This document shows, in pieces, positions 7,717-15,258 of a stretch of 33,134 nucleotides of DNA. Both the position numbers and the translations under genes were made by a program. Within the stretch, counting starts at the first letter, position 1. Each line of letters begins with the position of its first letter. Under the pieces are notes generated by a model. It ran no database searches. It had not been told where the DNA came from and worked only from the letters and a program-made list of their open reading frames with translations. Source of the DNA: Syntrophaceae bacterium (GTDB lineage: Bacteria; Desulfobacterota; SM23-61); contig JACAEW010000194.1 of assembly GCA_013388675.1 (NCBI GenBank), forward strand, positions 1 through 33,134, read 5' to 3'.

Positions 7717-8816
7717 GGCTTCAAGTCCAGCCGCCGGAAAAGAAATTCGGCAAAAAGGGGGCCATCGCCCCCCTGAAATTCATGACTCACAACCAATGTC
7801 CAGAAGGGAAGCGGAGGGGCAGAGGTGAACCGCACCCGGGCCATATCTTTTTCGGTCGTGATCAGGGCCTCCGCGCCGGACCGGATGGCCTCCCTGAAAA
7901 GACGCTCCAGGTCACCCGGGCCATAGGGGTGGTGATCGGGAAAAACTTCAAATTTCAGGACCTCTGCCCCGAGGCTGGAAAGGGTCTTTTGGAAGGAAGA
8001 AGGCCGGGCCAAGCCGGCAAAGGCCAGGACCTTCCTTCCTCCCAAGATAGAGGCTTCCCGCCCTTCTTCCTCTCCCCATACCCGAATTTCCCGGGGTTTG
8101 TAGGAGGTCCGGAAAATGGGCACCCCTTTTGGGAAATTCCCTAATCTTTTCCCTAAACTATTTATATTATCACCCTCCTGCGCCTTTGTCAAAACCACCA
8201 CATCGGCCCGGGCCATTTGGCTTAAGGGCTCGCGGAGTTCTCCCCGGGGAAAGAGTTTCCCGTTCCCGAAAGGGTTTTGGGAATCAAGAAGAAGAACATT
8301 GATATCCCTTTTCAGGCCCAGGTGTTGAAACCCATCATCCAAAATTATCACGTGGGAATTGAATCGCTCCCCCGCGAACTGCCCCGAAACCCATCGCTTT
8401 TTTCCCACCAGAATGGGAACTCCTTTGAGCTTCTGGGCCAGGAGATAGGGTTCATCCCCCGCCTGAGCCGCATCCAGAAATGTCTTTTCTCCATCGGACA
8501 CCACCCCAAAAGGTCCGGTGTATTCCCCCTTATACCCCCGGGAAAGGACGGCGGTGCGGTATCCTTTGTCCCGGATCATCTCGGCCAATAGAATCACAAA
8601 GGGGGTCTTACCCGTTCCTCCCAGGGTGATGTTCCCCACGCTGATCACTTTGCAGCGAAGAGAGCGGGTCCGGAAGATCCCTTTTCGGTAAAGGAAAATA
8701 CGGATTCCGACCACCCAGCCGTAAAGAATGGCCAGGAGGGAAAGAGGGGCCAGGAGAATTTTTTGGAATCGACTTTCCTCAGGGTTACTGATGAGGCGAT
8801 GTAGGAAGCTTTTCAA
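7713..8816 (-). CDS. lpxK: Tetraacyldisaccharide 4'-kinase
   Basis: LpxK phosphorylates the 4' position of the tetraacyldisaccharide lipid A precursor at the inner membrane, using ATP. The 367-residue protein has a single N-terminal membrane anchor (LLAPLSLLAILYGWVVGI, about 22-39), then VISVGNITLGGTGKTP, the LpxK P-loop, near residue 58. AVLSRGYKG and the ILDDGFQHLGLKRDINVLLLD block, with the DDGFQH signature, follow. ALITTEKDMARV lies in the C-terminal half. The start is TTG at 8816, preceded by AAGGG at five bases. It lies 36 bases after the msbA stop. In many Gram-negatives msbA and lpxK are neighbours, as here. Confidence 0.95.
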   Translation of the reverse strand: MKSFLHRLISNPEESRFQKILLAPLSLLAILYGWVVGIRIFLYRKGIFRTRSLRCKVISVGNITLGGTGKTPFVILLAEMIRDKGYRTAVLSRGYKGEYTGPFGVVSDGEKTFLDAAQAGDEPYLLAQKLKGVPILVGKKRWVSGQFAGERFNSHVIILDDGFQHLGLKRDINVLLLDSQNPFGNGKLFPRGELREPLSQMARADVVVLTKAQEGDNINSLGKRLGNFPKGVPIFRTSYKPREIRVWGEEEGREASILGGRKVLAFAGLARPSSFQKTLSSLGAEVLKFEVFPDHHPYGPGDLERLFREAIRSGAEALITTEKDMARVRFTSAPPLPFWTLVVSHEFQGGDGPLFAEFLFRRLDLKP

Positions 8817-8852
8817 GATGGCCCTTAATCGGCGGATTCGGTCGTCGGGTTT

Positions 8853-10628
8853 TCAGGAAAATGCGGCCGGTTTTTCCGCTTGGATAGACGTGGAGAAAGG
8901 GTCCTCGTGGCTGTCCTGGAACTGGAGGAGATAAAGTTTCTTGTATTCTCCGTTTTTTTCCATCAACTCCTCATGAGTTCCCACTTCAACGATCTCTCCG
9001 TCGGAAAGGACCACGATGCGGTTCGCCTTCCGGATAGTGGACAGGCGGTGGGCAATCACCAGCGTGGTCCGCCCCTCCATGAGGTATTCCAGGGCCTTTT
9101 GGACCTCGATCTCCGCTTCGGAGTCCAAAGAGGATGTGGCCTCATCCAGAATCAGGATAGGGGCGTTCTTTAGAAGCGCCCGGGCAATGCTGATGCGCTG
9201 GCGCTCCCCCCCGGAAAGTTTCACCCCCTGCTCGCCGATGACCGTATCGTACCCCAGGGGGAGATTCCCGATGAACCCGTCGGCGAAAGCGGCCTTAGCG
9301 GCCTTCGCAATCTCCTCAAGGGGCTGGCCCACTTTTCCGTAAGCGATATTGTCCCGCACCGTCTCGTTGAAAAGGATGGTCTGCTGGGTGACGATGCCGA
9401 TCATGGCCCTCAGGGATTCCACCCGGTAATCGCGGATATCCACGCCGTCGATCAAAATTTGGCCCTCGGTTACGTCGTAGAATCGGGGGAGCAGATTGAC
9501 CAAAGTCGTTTTTCCCCCGCCGCTGGCCCCCACGAAAGCCACCATTTCTCCGGCTTGAATTCGCAGGTTGATGTTCTTCAGGACCCAGTCCTCCTCGTAT
9601 TTGAAGGAAACGTTCCGGTACTCCACCTCCCGCACTACGGGAGGGACGGTTCGGGCCCCCGGTTTGTTCCGGATCTCTGGGACGGTGTCGAGAACCTCGA
9701 AGATCCGGCTGGCAGCGGCCAGCCCCTGCTGCACCGTATTGTTGACCCCGCTAAGCCTTTTTACCGGTTCATAAAGCATGAGCAGGGCGGCCAGGAAAGA
9801 GAAAAAGGTCCCCGGAGTTGATACGCCCTGGATCACGTTGTAGCCCCCGTAAAAGACGATGCAGGCGATTCCCACCCCCCCGAGGAACTCCATCAGGGGA
9901 TGGGAAATAGCCCGGACCCGGACCGATTTGATCTGAATGCCGAAGAGACGGCGGTTTTCCTTGGCGAAGCGCTTCCGTTCATAATCCTCCATGTTGAAGG
10001 CTTTTACGATCCTCGTTCCGGTAATGGTTTCGAGGAGGATGGTGGTAAGCTCGGCCATGGAAGTCTGGCTGCGGGTGCTGTAAGCCCTCAGCTTGCGCCC
10101 AAACTTGACGATGGGATACACGGCCACGGGAAACACCACCATGGCGATCAGGGCCAGCTTCCAGTCCCGGTAAAAGATCACCGCCACCAATCCCATGATG
10201 GTGAAGACATCCTTCAATAAACCGGTGACCGCATCGGTAACCGCGCCCTGGACCATGCCCACATCGTTCATGATGCGGGACATGAGTATCCCGGTGGGGT
10301 TCTTGGTGAAAAAAGAAAGGGACAAAGATTGAATATGGCTGTACACTCTTTCCCGCAGGTCGGCGATGATCTTCTGCCCCACGTACGACATGAGGAAAGC
10401 CTGGCCATAATCGAACACCCCCTTCAGGATGAAGATCCCAATAATGGCCAAAGGCAGCCATTTCAACATGGCCAAGTCTTTTTTGAAAAAAATTTCATCC
10501 AGGACCGGCTTTACCAGGTAGGCCGACCCGGCGGTCGCCGCAGAGACAAAGACCATGCAGACCATGGCCCCGGCCAGGTGCTTCCAATAGGGCTTGACGA
10601 ACTCCAAAAGTCTTCGATAAAGATTCAT
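8853..10628 (-). CDS. msbA: Lipid A export ATP-binding/permease protein
   Basis: MsbA is the homodimeric ABC exporter that flips lipid A-core across the inner membrane. The 591 residues hold a six-helix exporter domain (about 15-310, with NPTGILMSRIMND at 110-122) and a C-terminal nucleotide-binding domain. The latter has Walker A GASGGGKT at 367-374, Q-loop TQQ near 414, signature LSGGERQR at 471-478, Walker B ILILDEATSSLD at 491-502 and the switch His at 527. This complete half-transporter layout and size match MsbA. Its neighbours lpxB and lpxK support lipid A as the substrate rather than a drug. A 143-base gap separates it from lpxB. No lipid A core ligase gene is seen. Confidence 0.94.
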   Translation of the reverse strand: MNLYRRLLEFVKPYWKHLAGAMVCMVFVSAATAGSAYLVKPVLDEIFFKKDLAMLKWLPLAIIGIFILKGVFDYGQAFLMSYVGQKIIADLRERVYSHIQSLSLSFFTKNPTGILMSRIMNDVGMVQGAVTDAVTGLLKDVFTIMGLVAVIFYRDWKLALIAMVVFPVAVYPIVKFGRKLRAYSTRSQTSMAELTTILLETITGTRIVKAFNMEDYERKRFAKENRRLFGIQIKSVRVRAISHPLMEFLGGVGIACIVFYGGYNVIQGVSTPGTFFSFLAALLMLYEPVKRLSGVNNTVQQGLAAASRIFEVLDTVPEIRNKPGARTVPPVVREVEYRNVSFKYEEDWVLKNINLRIQAGEMVAFVGASGGGKTTLVNLLPRFYDVTEGQILIDGVDIRDYRVESLRAMIGIVTQQTILFNETVRDNIAYGKVGQPLEEIAKAAKAAFADGFIGNLPLGYDTVIGEQGVKLSGGERQRISIARALLKNAPILILDEATSSLDSEAEIEVQKALEYLMEGRTTLVIAHRLSTIRKANRIVVLSDGEIVEVGTHEELMEKNGEYKKLYLLQFQDSHEDPFSTSIQAEKPAAFS

Positions 10629-10657
10629 AAGGAACGCTTTCAGATATCAGGGTTCCG

Positions 10658-10674
10658 CCCCTGCGATCAGGGGG
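10658..10674 (-). other. Small GC hairpin in the lpxB-msbA gap
   Basis: CCCCTG at 10658-10663 pairs with CAGGGG at 10668-10673 around a four-base loop, about 30 bases upstream of the msbA ATG on the minus strand. No T-run follows, so a terminator is unlikely. The rest of the gap (10629-10771) has no recognisable gene or clear promoter. Confidence 0.4.
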
Positions 10675-10771
10675 TCCTAATGAATATCGGTTGCAGCGCG
10701 GCGAAAAGCTGGTTGCTGAGCGCTCTTTTCAAGAGCTTGTCCGTAAATAATATTCCCCCCTTGGCAAAGCG

Positions 10772-11905
10772 CTAAATCATTTCCAAAGCCATCCGGGCCA
10801 CTCTTTGGGACGCCCCGGGGGAGCCCAGCTTTCGTTTTACCTCCAGGATTCCCTGGATCATCCCCCTGCGGTAAGGCTCATCGTCCAGGATTTTCAGCGT
10901 TTCCTCGGCAATCCTCTCTCCCCTGGCCTCTTTTTGGATGAGCTCGGGGACGAGGCTTCGACCGGCCACGATATTCACCAGCCCAATCCATTGAACCTGG
11001 ACCATCGCCCTTCCCACCCAGTAGCTGAGGGGCGAAACCTGATAGGTAATCACCATGGGTTTCCCCAGGATGGCCGTCTCCAGGGTAGCGGTTCCGGAGG
11101 CAACCCATACCAGGTCGGCAGCCCGTATGGCCTGGTAGGTCATCCCTTGGACCACATGGACCCGTACTCCGCCCGGCTGCAGCAGCGCTTCAACTTCTTC
11201 CTTTTCTATGGTGGGGGCCAGGGCCAACAAGAACCCAGCCCCCGGCCTCTCGCGGGCCATGATCTCCGCCGCCCGCACCATTTCCGGCAGAAGGGCTTTC
11301 ACTTCCTTATGCCTGCTTCCCGGCAGCAGGGTGATCAGCGGGGCTCCCTTCCATCCCTTTTCCCCGGGAAAGGAGGAATTTTCCGCCCCGCCCAGAGTAT
11401 CCATCAGCGGATGCCCGACGAACTCGGCCTTCAATCCTGCCTCTTCATAGAGAGCAACCTCGAACGGGAAGATCACCGCCATTCGGCTGACTCTCTGGAC
11501 GATCTTTCGAATCCGTCCCGAGCGCCAGGCCCAAACCTGGGGGCTAATATAGTAGAGGACGGGAACCCCCGCTTCTTTGGCGACCCGGGCAAGGCCCAGG
11601 TTAAAATCCGGGAAATCGATCAGCAGAAGAAGGCCAATTTCCCGGCTGTGCACCCGTTCCTTCAGTTTTCGGTAGGCGCGCAGCAAATCTCCCAGCCGGC
11701 CGAAGACCTCGGTAATACCAACTACTGCCAGGCGGGAGGAATCGACCAAAATTTCGACCCCTGCTCCGCGGAGATGATGTCCCCCCATTCCTTCGATTCT
11801 AACTTGCGGGTCCAGGTGCCGGAGGGCCTCGACCACCTTTGAACCATGGAGGTCTCCCGAGGCCTCTCCGGCGACGATCAGGATGTTTTTTTTCCCGGGG
11901 GCCAA
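10772..11905 (-). CDS. lpxB: Lipid-A-disaccharide synthase
   Basis: LpxB (GT19) joins UDP-2,3-diacylglucosamine and lipid X to form the lipid A disaccharide at the inner membrane. The protein of 377 residues starts NILIVAGEASGDLHGS, the family signature. It continues with LLLIDFPDFNLGLARVAK, VLYYISPQVWAWR (residues about 110-122), VFPFE-type and FVGHPLMD motifs, LLPGSRHKEV and the donor-site GTATLE with GKPMVITYQVS. The chosen start is TTG at 11905, which gives the standard N-terminus; the frame is open further upstream only because it lies opposite the Gfo/Idh gene in another frame. It overlaps the end of the Gfo/Idh gene by 28 bases. GAGG lies about 11 bases upstream. Confidence 0.94.
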   Translation of the reverse strand: MAPGKKNILIVAGEASGDLHGSKVVEALRHLDPQVRIEGMGGHHLRGAGVEILVDSSRLAVVGITEVFGRLGDLLRAYRKLKERVHSREIGLLLLIDFPDFNLGLARVAKEAGVPVLYYISPQVWAWRSGRIRKIVQRVSRMAVIFPFEVALYEEAGLKAEFVGHPLMDTLGGAENSSFPGEKGWKGAPLITLLPGSRHKEVKALLPEMVRAAEIMARERPGAGFLLALAPTIEKEEVEALLQPGGVRVHVVQGMTYQAIRAADLVWVASGTATLETAILGKPMVITYQVSPLSYWVGRAMVQVQWIGLVNIVAGRSLVPELIQKEARGERIAEETLKILDDEPYRRGMIQGILEVKRKLGSPGASQRVARMALEMI

Positions 11906-12975
11906 GGTCGTTTTTTCCTCTTTTCGCGGGTCTTGGGGAACGAGGGAGCCGGAAGGGATGCTTTCACCCCGTAGAATGCCGCGATGGAGGGAATTTTTTC
12001 GATGTTCTCCTGGATCTGCTTGTTGATTCTCATGGCCATGTCCAGGGCATTGCGCCCATCTTCCCCGGTCACTACCGGAGGCTTTCGGGTGAGGGAGGAA
12101 TGGACAAAGGCTCGAATTTCCTTTTCCAGGGCATCTCCCGGTTCCACTTCGATCTGCTCCGCCGAAATCTGAAATCTCCGGTCCTGAGGGCTGAAAGTCC
12201 GGTGGTAGAGGGTGATCTCCTTGGAGCCGTAATCCAGGGTCAGGTAGGTGTCCGGCTGGAAAATCCGGATGCGTCGCCGGTCCTCGAAGGAAATCCGGCT
12301 GGCGGTGATATTGGCCACGCATCCTCCCTCGAATTCCACCCGGGTGTTGGCGATGTCCACCTTTTCCGACAGCACCGGGACTCCTACGGCATGAATTTTC
12401 CTGGCCGACGAGCGGACGAAGCTGAGGATTATGTCCAGGTCGTGGATCATCAGGTCCAGCACCACGTCCACCTCGGTCCCCCGGCCGCGAAAAGGGGTGA
12501 GCCGGTGGGACTCGATAAAAATGGGCGCGCGGACCTTTTCCCGGGCGGCGAGGACCGCGGGATTAAACCGTTCCACGTGTCCCACCTGGAGGATTCTTCC
12601 CCTCTTCCGGGCCAGGCGGATTAAATCCTCAGCCTCCCGGATTGTCGTAGTGATCGGTTTTTCTACCAGCACATCGGACCCGGCTTCCAGGAAATCGCGG
12701 GCTACGGAATAATGCTGATCGGTGGGCACAACGACGCTTACCGCATCCACCTTCCCCAGAAGGTCCCGGTGGCTGGGAAAGGATTCGGCGCGCACCTTTT
12801 CCGCCCATTCCTTAGCCCTTTCGGGAATCACGTCCACCAGCCCCACGATTTGGGCTTCGGGCATGGCGGCGTATTTTTCCGCATGATAACGGCCCAGGTA
12901 CCCGATCCCCACGATCCCCACCCGGACCTTTCGGGCAGGAGAACCCTGGGAGGTTTTCAGGCCCCGATGAGGCAT
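11878..12975 (-). CDS. Gfo/Idh/MocA family NAD(P)-dependent oxidoreductase
   Basis: The 365-residue protein has the Gfo/Idh/MocA layout: an N-terminal Rossmann fold (VGIVGIGYLGRYHAEKY at about 19-35) and the EKP dipeptide-cofactor motif in DVLVEKPITTT near 95-105. A C-terminal alpha/beta substrate domain begins VGHVERFNPAV, and HDLDIILSFV lies near 165. Members oxidise or reduce sugars or their nucleotide derivatives. A gene of this family lies between lpxI and lpxB in many deltaproteobacteria, and the tight overlaps here (19 bases with lpxI, 28 with lpxB) say it is part of the lipid A operon. One possible role is oxidation of UDP-GlcNAc-type sugars (GnnA-like, towards amide-linked lipid A), but no GnnB-type aminotransferase is in the window and this is unproven. 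Confidence 0.85.
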   Translation of the reverse strand: MPHRGLKTSQGSPARKVRVGIVGIGYLGRYHAEKYAAMPEAQIVGLVDVIPERAKEWAEKVRAESFPSHRDLLGKVDAVSVVVPTDQHYSVARDFLEAGSDVLVEKPITTTIREAEDLIRLARKRGRILQVGHVERFNPAVLAAREKVRAPIFIESHRLTPFRGRGTEVDVVLDLMIHDLDIILSFVRSSARKIHAVGVPVLSEKVDIANTRVEFEGGCVANITASRISFEDRRRIRIFQPDTYLTLDYGSKEITLYHRTFSPQDRRFQISAEQIEVEPGDALEKEIRAFVHSSLTRKPPVVTGEDGRNALDMAMRINKQIQENIEKIPSIAAFYGVKASLPAPSFPKTREKRKKRPWPPGKKTS

Positions 12976-13760
12976 ATTCCCTTCCTATCCGCCCCGAGGA
13001 TCAATTCCTTTTTATCCGCCACGATGGTCTTTCCCGCCTCCACCGCCAGGCAGGCAGCCCCGGCCTCTTCCAGGACCTGCAGGGTGGCCAGGCCGATCAC
13101 GGGAAGGTCCAGCCGCCGGTCCTGATTGGGTTTGCAAATTTTAACGACCAGGACCTCTCCCTTTCCCAATCGGCCGCCCCGCCGGATGGTCTCGTCGGTC
13201 CCCTCAAGGGCCTCCACCGCCAGCACCATCTGCTCCTTGACCACGATGCACTGGCCGATATCCAGGCGACCGATCCTCTTGGCCATTTTCCAGCCGAAGG
13301 CGAGGTCTTTTTCCTCCCGTTCCGTGGGTTTCCGCCGAGTCCAGCATCCCTTTTCCGCCATGTCCTCTTTCAGAAAAGGGACCGGGCTGACCACCCGAAT
13401 TCCCTCCTTCTCCAATTCCTCGGCCACGGCCCTAAGGATCACATCGTCCTTTTTGTCCTTCAAACGGAGAAGAACCCGGATGGCCCGCTCATCGGGCTTG
13501 GCCTGGGAAAAAAAATGGGTCTTGGACACCCCGCCGATGAAGAGGGCTTGCCGGACCCCTTCGCTTTTCAGGATATCGATGATCTTCCCCAGTTCGCCGA
13601 TGTTCACCCAATGGAACCGATCGGCGGCGGATTCCAGCTCCCCCCAGGTCAAACCCCGATGGGCCACCGCCGCCACCGCATGGCCGCGCTGGCGGATACG
13701 GGCGGCTAAAAGCTGGGGAAGCGACCCGTCCCCGGCAATCAGGCCGAGTGTTTCTTTCAT
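12957..13760 (-). CDS. lpxI: UDP-2,3-diacylglucosamine pyrophosphatase, LpxI type
   Basis: LpxI hydrolyses UDP-2,3-diacylglucosamine to lipid X plus UMP in the cytoplasm and replaces LpxH in many alpha- and deltaproteobacteria. The 267 residues match the LpxI (DUF1009) layout. The N-terminal domain starts LGLIAGDGSLPQLLA and includes ALFIGGVSKTHFF near 72-84. The C-terminal domain has DIGQCIVVKEQMVLAVEALEGTD (167-189) and RRLDLPVIG, whose Asp218 lies at the place of the catalytic Asp of Caulobacter LpxI. VEAGKTIVADK closes the site. The ATG overlaps the lpxA stop in an ATGA junction. No lpxH is seen in the window. Confidence 0.94.
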   Translation of the reverse strand: MKETLGLIAGDGSLPQLLAARIRQRGHAVAAVAHRGLTWGELESAADRFHWVNIGELGKIIDILKSEGVRQALFIGGVSKTHFFSQAKPDERAIRVLLRLKDKKDDVILRAVAEELEKEGIRVVSPVPFLKEDMAEKGCWTRRKPTEREEKDLAFGWKMAKRIGRLDIGQCIVVKEQMVLAVEALEGTDETIRRGGRLGKGEVLVVKICKPNQDRRLDLPVIGLATLQVLEEAGAACLAVEAGKTIVADKKELILGADRKGICLIGA

Positions 13761-14530
13761 CGACAGATGCCCCGTTTGGAGTTTTTCAGGAATTCGAGAA
13801 GGTGACGCACCTCGGGAAGGTCGGGGACCTCTTTCTCCACTTTTTCCATCCCTTTTTTCATGGTTAAATGCGAACGAAACAGAATGCGGTAAGCCAGTTT
13901 AAGGGCCGAAATCGTGGCCTCGGGAAATTTATGCCGCTTCAGCCCCACAAGATTCACGCCGTAAAGCTTCACCCGGCTTCCCGCGGCGATCATGTAGGGG
14001 GGAACATCCTGGGGAACCCCCGAAACCCCGCCGATGAGCGCGTAGCATCCCACCCGGGCAAACTGGTGGATGGCCACCAGCCCCCCAACGATGGCAAAAT
14101 CCTCCACCAGGATGTGTCCGCCCAGGGTGGAATTGTTGGCCATGATGACCTGGTTTCCGATTTTGCAATCATGAGCGATGTGGGAATAGGCCATGATGAA
14201 ATTGTTGTTCCCCAGGACGGTCTCCCCACCGCCCTCAACGGTAGCCCGGTTAATGGTGACGAACTCTCGGATCAGGTTATCATTGCCAATATTCACGCGC
14301 GTCGGCTCGCCCCGGTATCGTAAGGCCTGCGGGGCGGCCCCGATGGAAACAAAGGGGAAAAGGTGGCACCGCTCCCCGATCGTGGTCCAACCTTCGACCG
14401 TCACATGAGAATCCAGGACGGTGTCTCTCCCGATTTGCACGTTTTCGCCTATTATGCAGTAGGGCCCGATCTTGACCCCGGGAGCCAACTCAGCTTTGGG
14501 GTGGATAACGGCAGTTGGATGGACTTCCAA
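13757..14530 (-). CDS. lpxA: UDP-N-acetylglucosamine O-acyltransferase
   Basis: LpxA transfers a 3-hydroxyacyl chain from ACP to the 3-OH of UDP-GlcNAc, the first step of lipid A synthesis. The 257 residues are a left-handed beta-helix of hexapeptide repeats starting VHPTAVIHPKAELAPGVKIG. FVTINRATVEGGGETVLG and HIAHDCKIGN follow; the second His of HIAHD (residue 120 in this numbering) matches the catalytic His125 of E. coli. GVSGVPQDVPPYMIAAG and the helical C-terminus end the protein. The start is TTG at 14530: AAGGAG at 14537-14542 is six bases upstream, and this gives the normal N-terminus. A TTG eight codons further upstream (14554) has no such site. Upstream lies ompH; lpxD and fabZ are absent. 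Confidence 0.94.
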   Translation of the reverse strand: MEVHPTAVIHPKAELAPGVKIGPYCIIGENVQIGRDTVLDSHVTVEGWTTIGERCHLFPFVSIGAAPQALRYRGEPTRVNIGNDNLIREFVTINRATVEGGGETVLGNNNFIMAYSHIAHDCKIGNQVIMANNSTLGGHILVEDFAIVGGLVAIHQFARVGCYALIGGVSGVPQDVPPYMIAAGSRVKLYGVNLVGLKRHKFPEATISALKLAYRILFRSHLTMKKGMEKVEKEVPDLPEVRHLLEFLKNSKRGICR

Positions 14531-14536
14531 TGGAGT

Positions 14537-14542
14537 CTCCTT
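14537..14542 (-). promoter_or_regulatory. Ribosome binding site fixing the lpxA TTG start
   Basis: AAGGAG on the minus strand, six bases before the TTG at 14530. It decides between two in-frame TTG codons. Confidence 0.75.
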
Positions 14543-14656
14543 TTGCAATCGCAATTCCGCTCGGACGAATCACCAAGGGTTATTCGGGAAAAGCCAAAAA
14601 CAAACCCTGCCGATTTGGGCCGGCCGCGGATGGCAGATCGTTTCGAATTGCCCGGC

Positions 14657-15184
14657 CTATTTGCTCTTCTGGGCGTTGGCCTGTTTGATCACTTCGTCGG
14701 TCAGGTCGAGGGCTTTCGATATATAAACGATGGCCGGCTGATTGGCCTCCAGGATGATGGTATATTTTCCCTCTTCACCGATTTTTTGCGCGATCTTGGC
14801 CAGGTCCCGCAGGACCCGATCGGTATATTCCCGGTCCTTCCGGCGAATGTCATCCTCGAAGTCCCGCTGCATTCTCTGGACTTCCCGGGTCTTGTTCTGA
14901 AAATCCTTCTCTTTCTCCCGGCGCACGTTTTCATTCAAGATCGAGCCCCTTTTCTCCAGCTCTTCCCTCAGCCGGGTTAGCTCCTTCTGTTTGGCCTCCA
15001 TCGTTTTGGATATCTTATCCACTTCTGCGGTTATGACCCTTTTCGCTTCCTGTCCGGCTTCGCACTGATTCAAGGCCCGCTGCATGTCCACATACCCGAT
15101 CTTCAAGGGTTCTGCCGCCCAGCCCGGGCCGGTCAGGAGTATGGCCAAAACTCCCACGCCGAATGGTATCCCGATCGTTTTCAT
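14657..15184 (-). CDS. OmpH/Skp family periplasmic chaperone
   Basis: This 175-residue protein is a Skp/OmpH family chaperone, which holds unfolded outer membrane proteins in the periplasm. It has a signal peptide (MKTIGIPFGVGVLAILLTGPGWA, about 23 residues). The conserved first strand KIGYVDMQRALNQCEAG follows, then a long charged coiled coil (about 50-135, many K/E/R). It ends with YTIILEANQPAIVYISKALDLTDEVI, the body strand and helix. The start at 15184 has AAGGAG six bases upstream. A second ATG at 15217, in frame and behind a GGAGG, would add 11 residues with a basic n-region, and this alternative is also credible. The bamA gene directly upstream and lpxA downstream fit the usual cluster. 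Confidence 0.9.
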   Translation of the reverse strand: MKTIGIPFGVGVLAILLTGPGWAAEPLKIGYVDMQRALNQCEAGQEAKRVITAEVDKISKTMEAKQKELTRLREELEKRGSILNENVRREKEKDFQNKTREVQRMQRDFEDDIRRKDREYTDRVLRDLAKIAQKIGEEGKYTIILEANQPAIVYISKALDLTDEVIKQANAQKSK

Positions 15185-15258
15185 CCCTTTCTCCTTAAAT
15201 AATGTTCTTCTTCGCATGCCCTCCTCCCATTGTACCGCAGACCTGCAAGTCTGTGAAT

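Noticed and set aside
11906..12322. N-terminal extension of the lpxB frame
   Set aside because: These codons are antisense-free but lie inside the Gfo/Idh gene in another frame, and LpxB homology begins only at the TTG at 11905.
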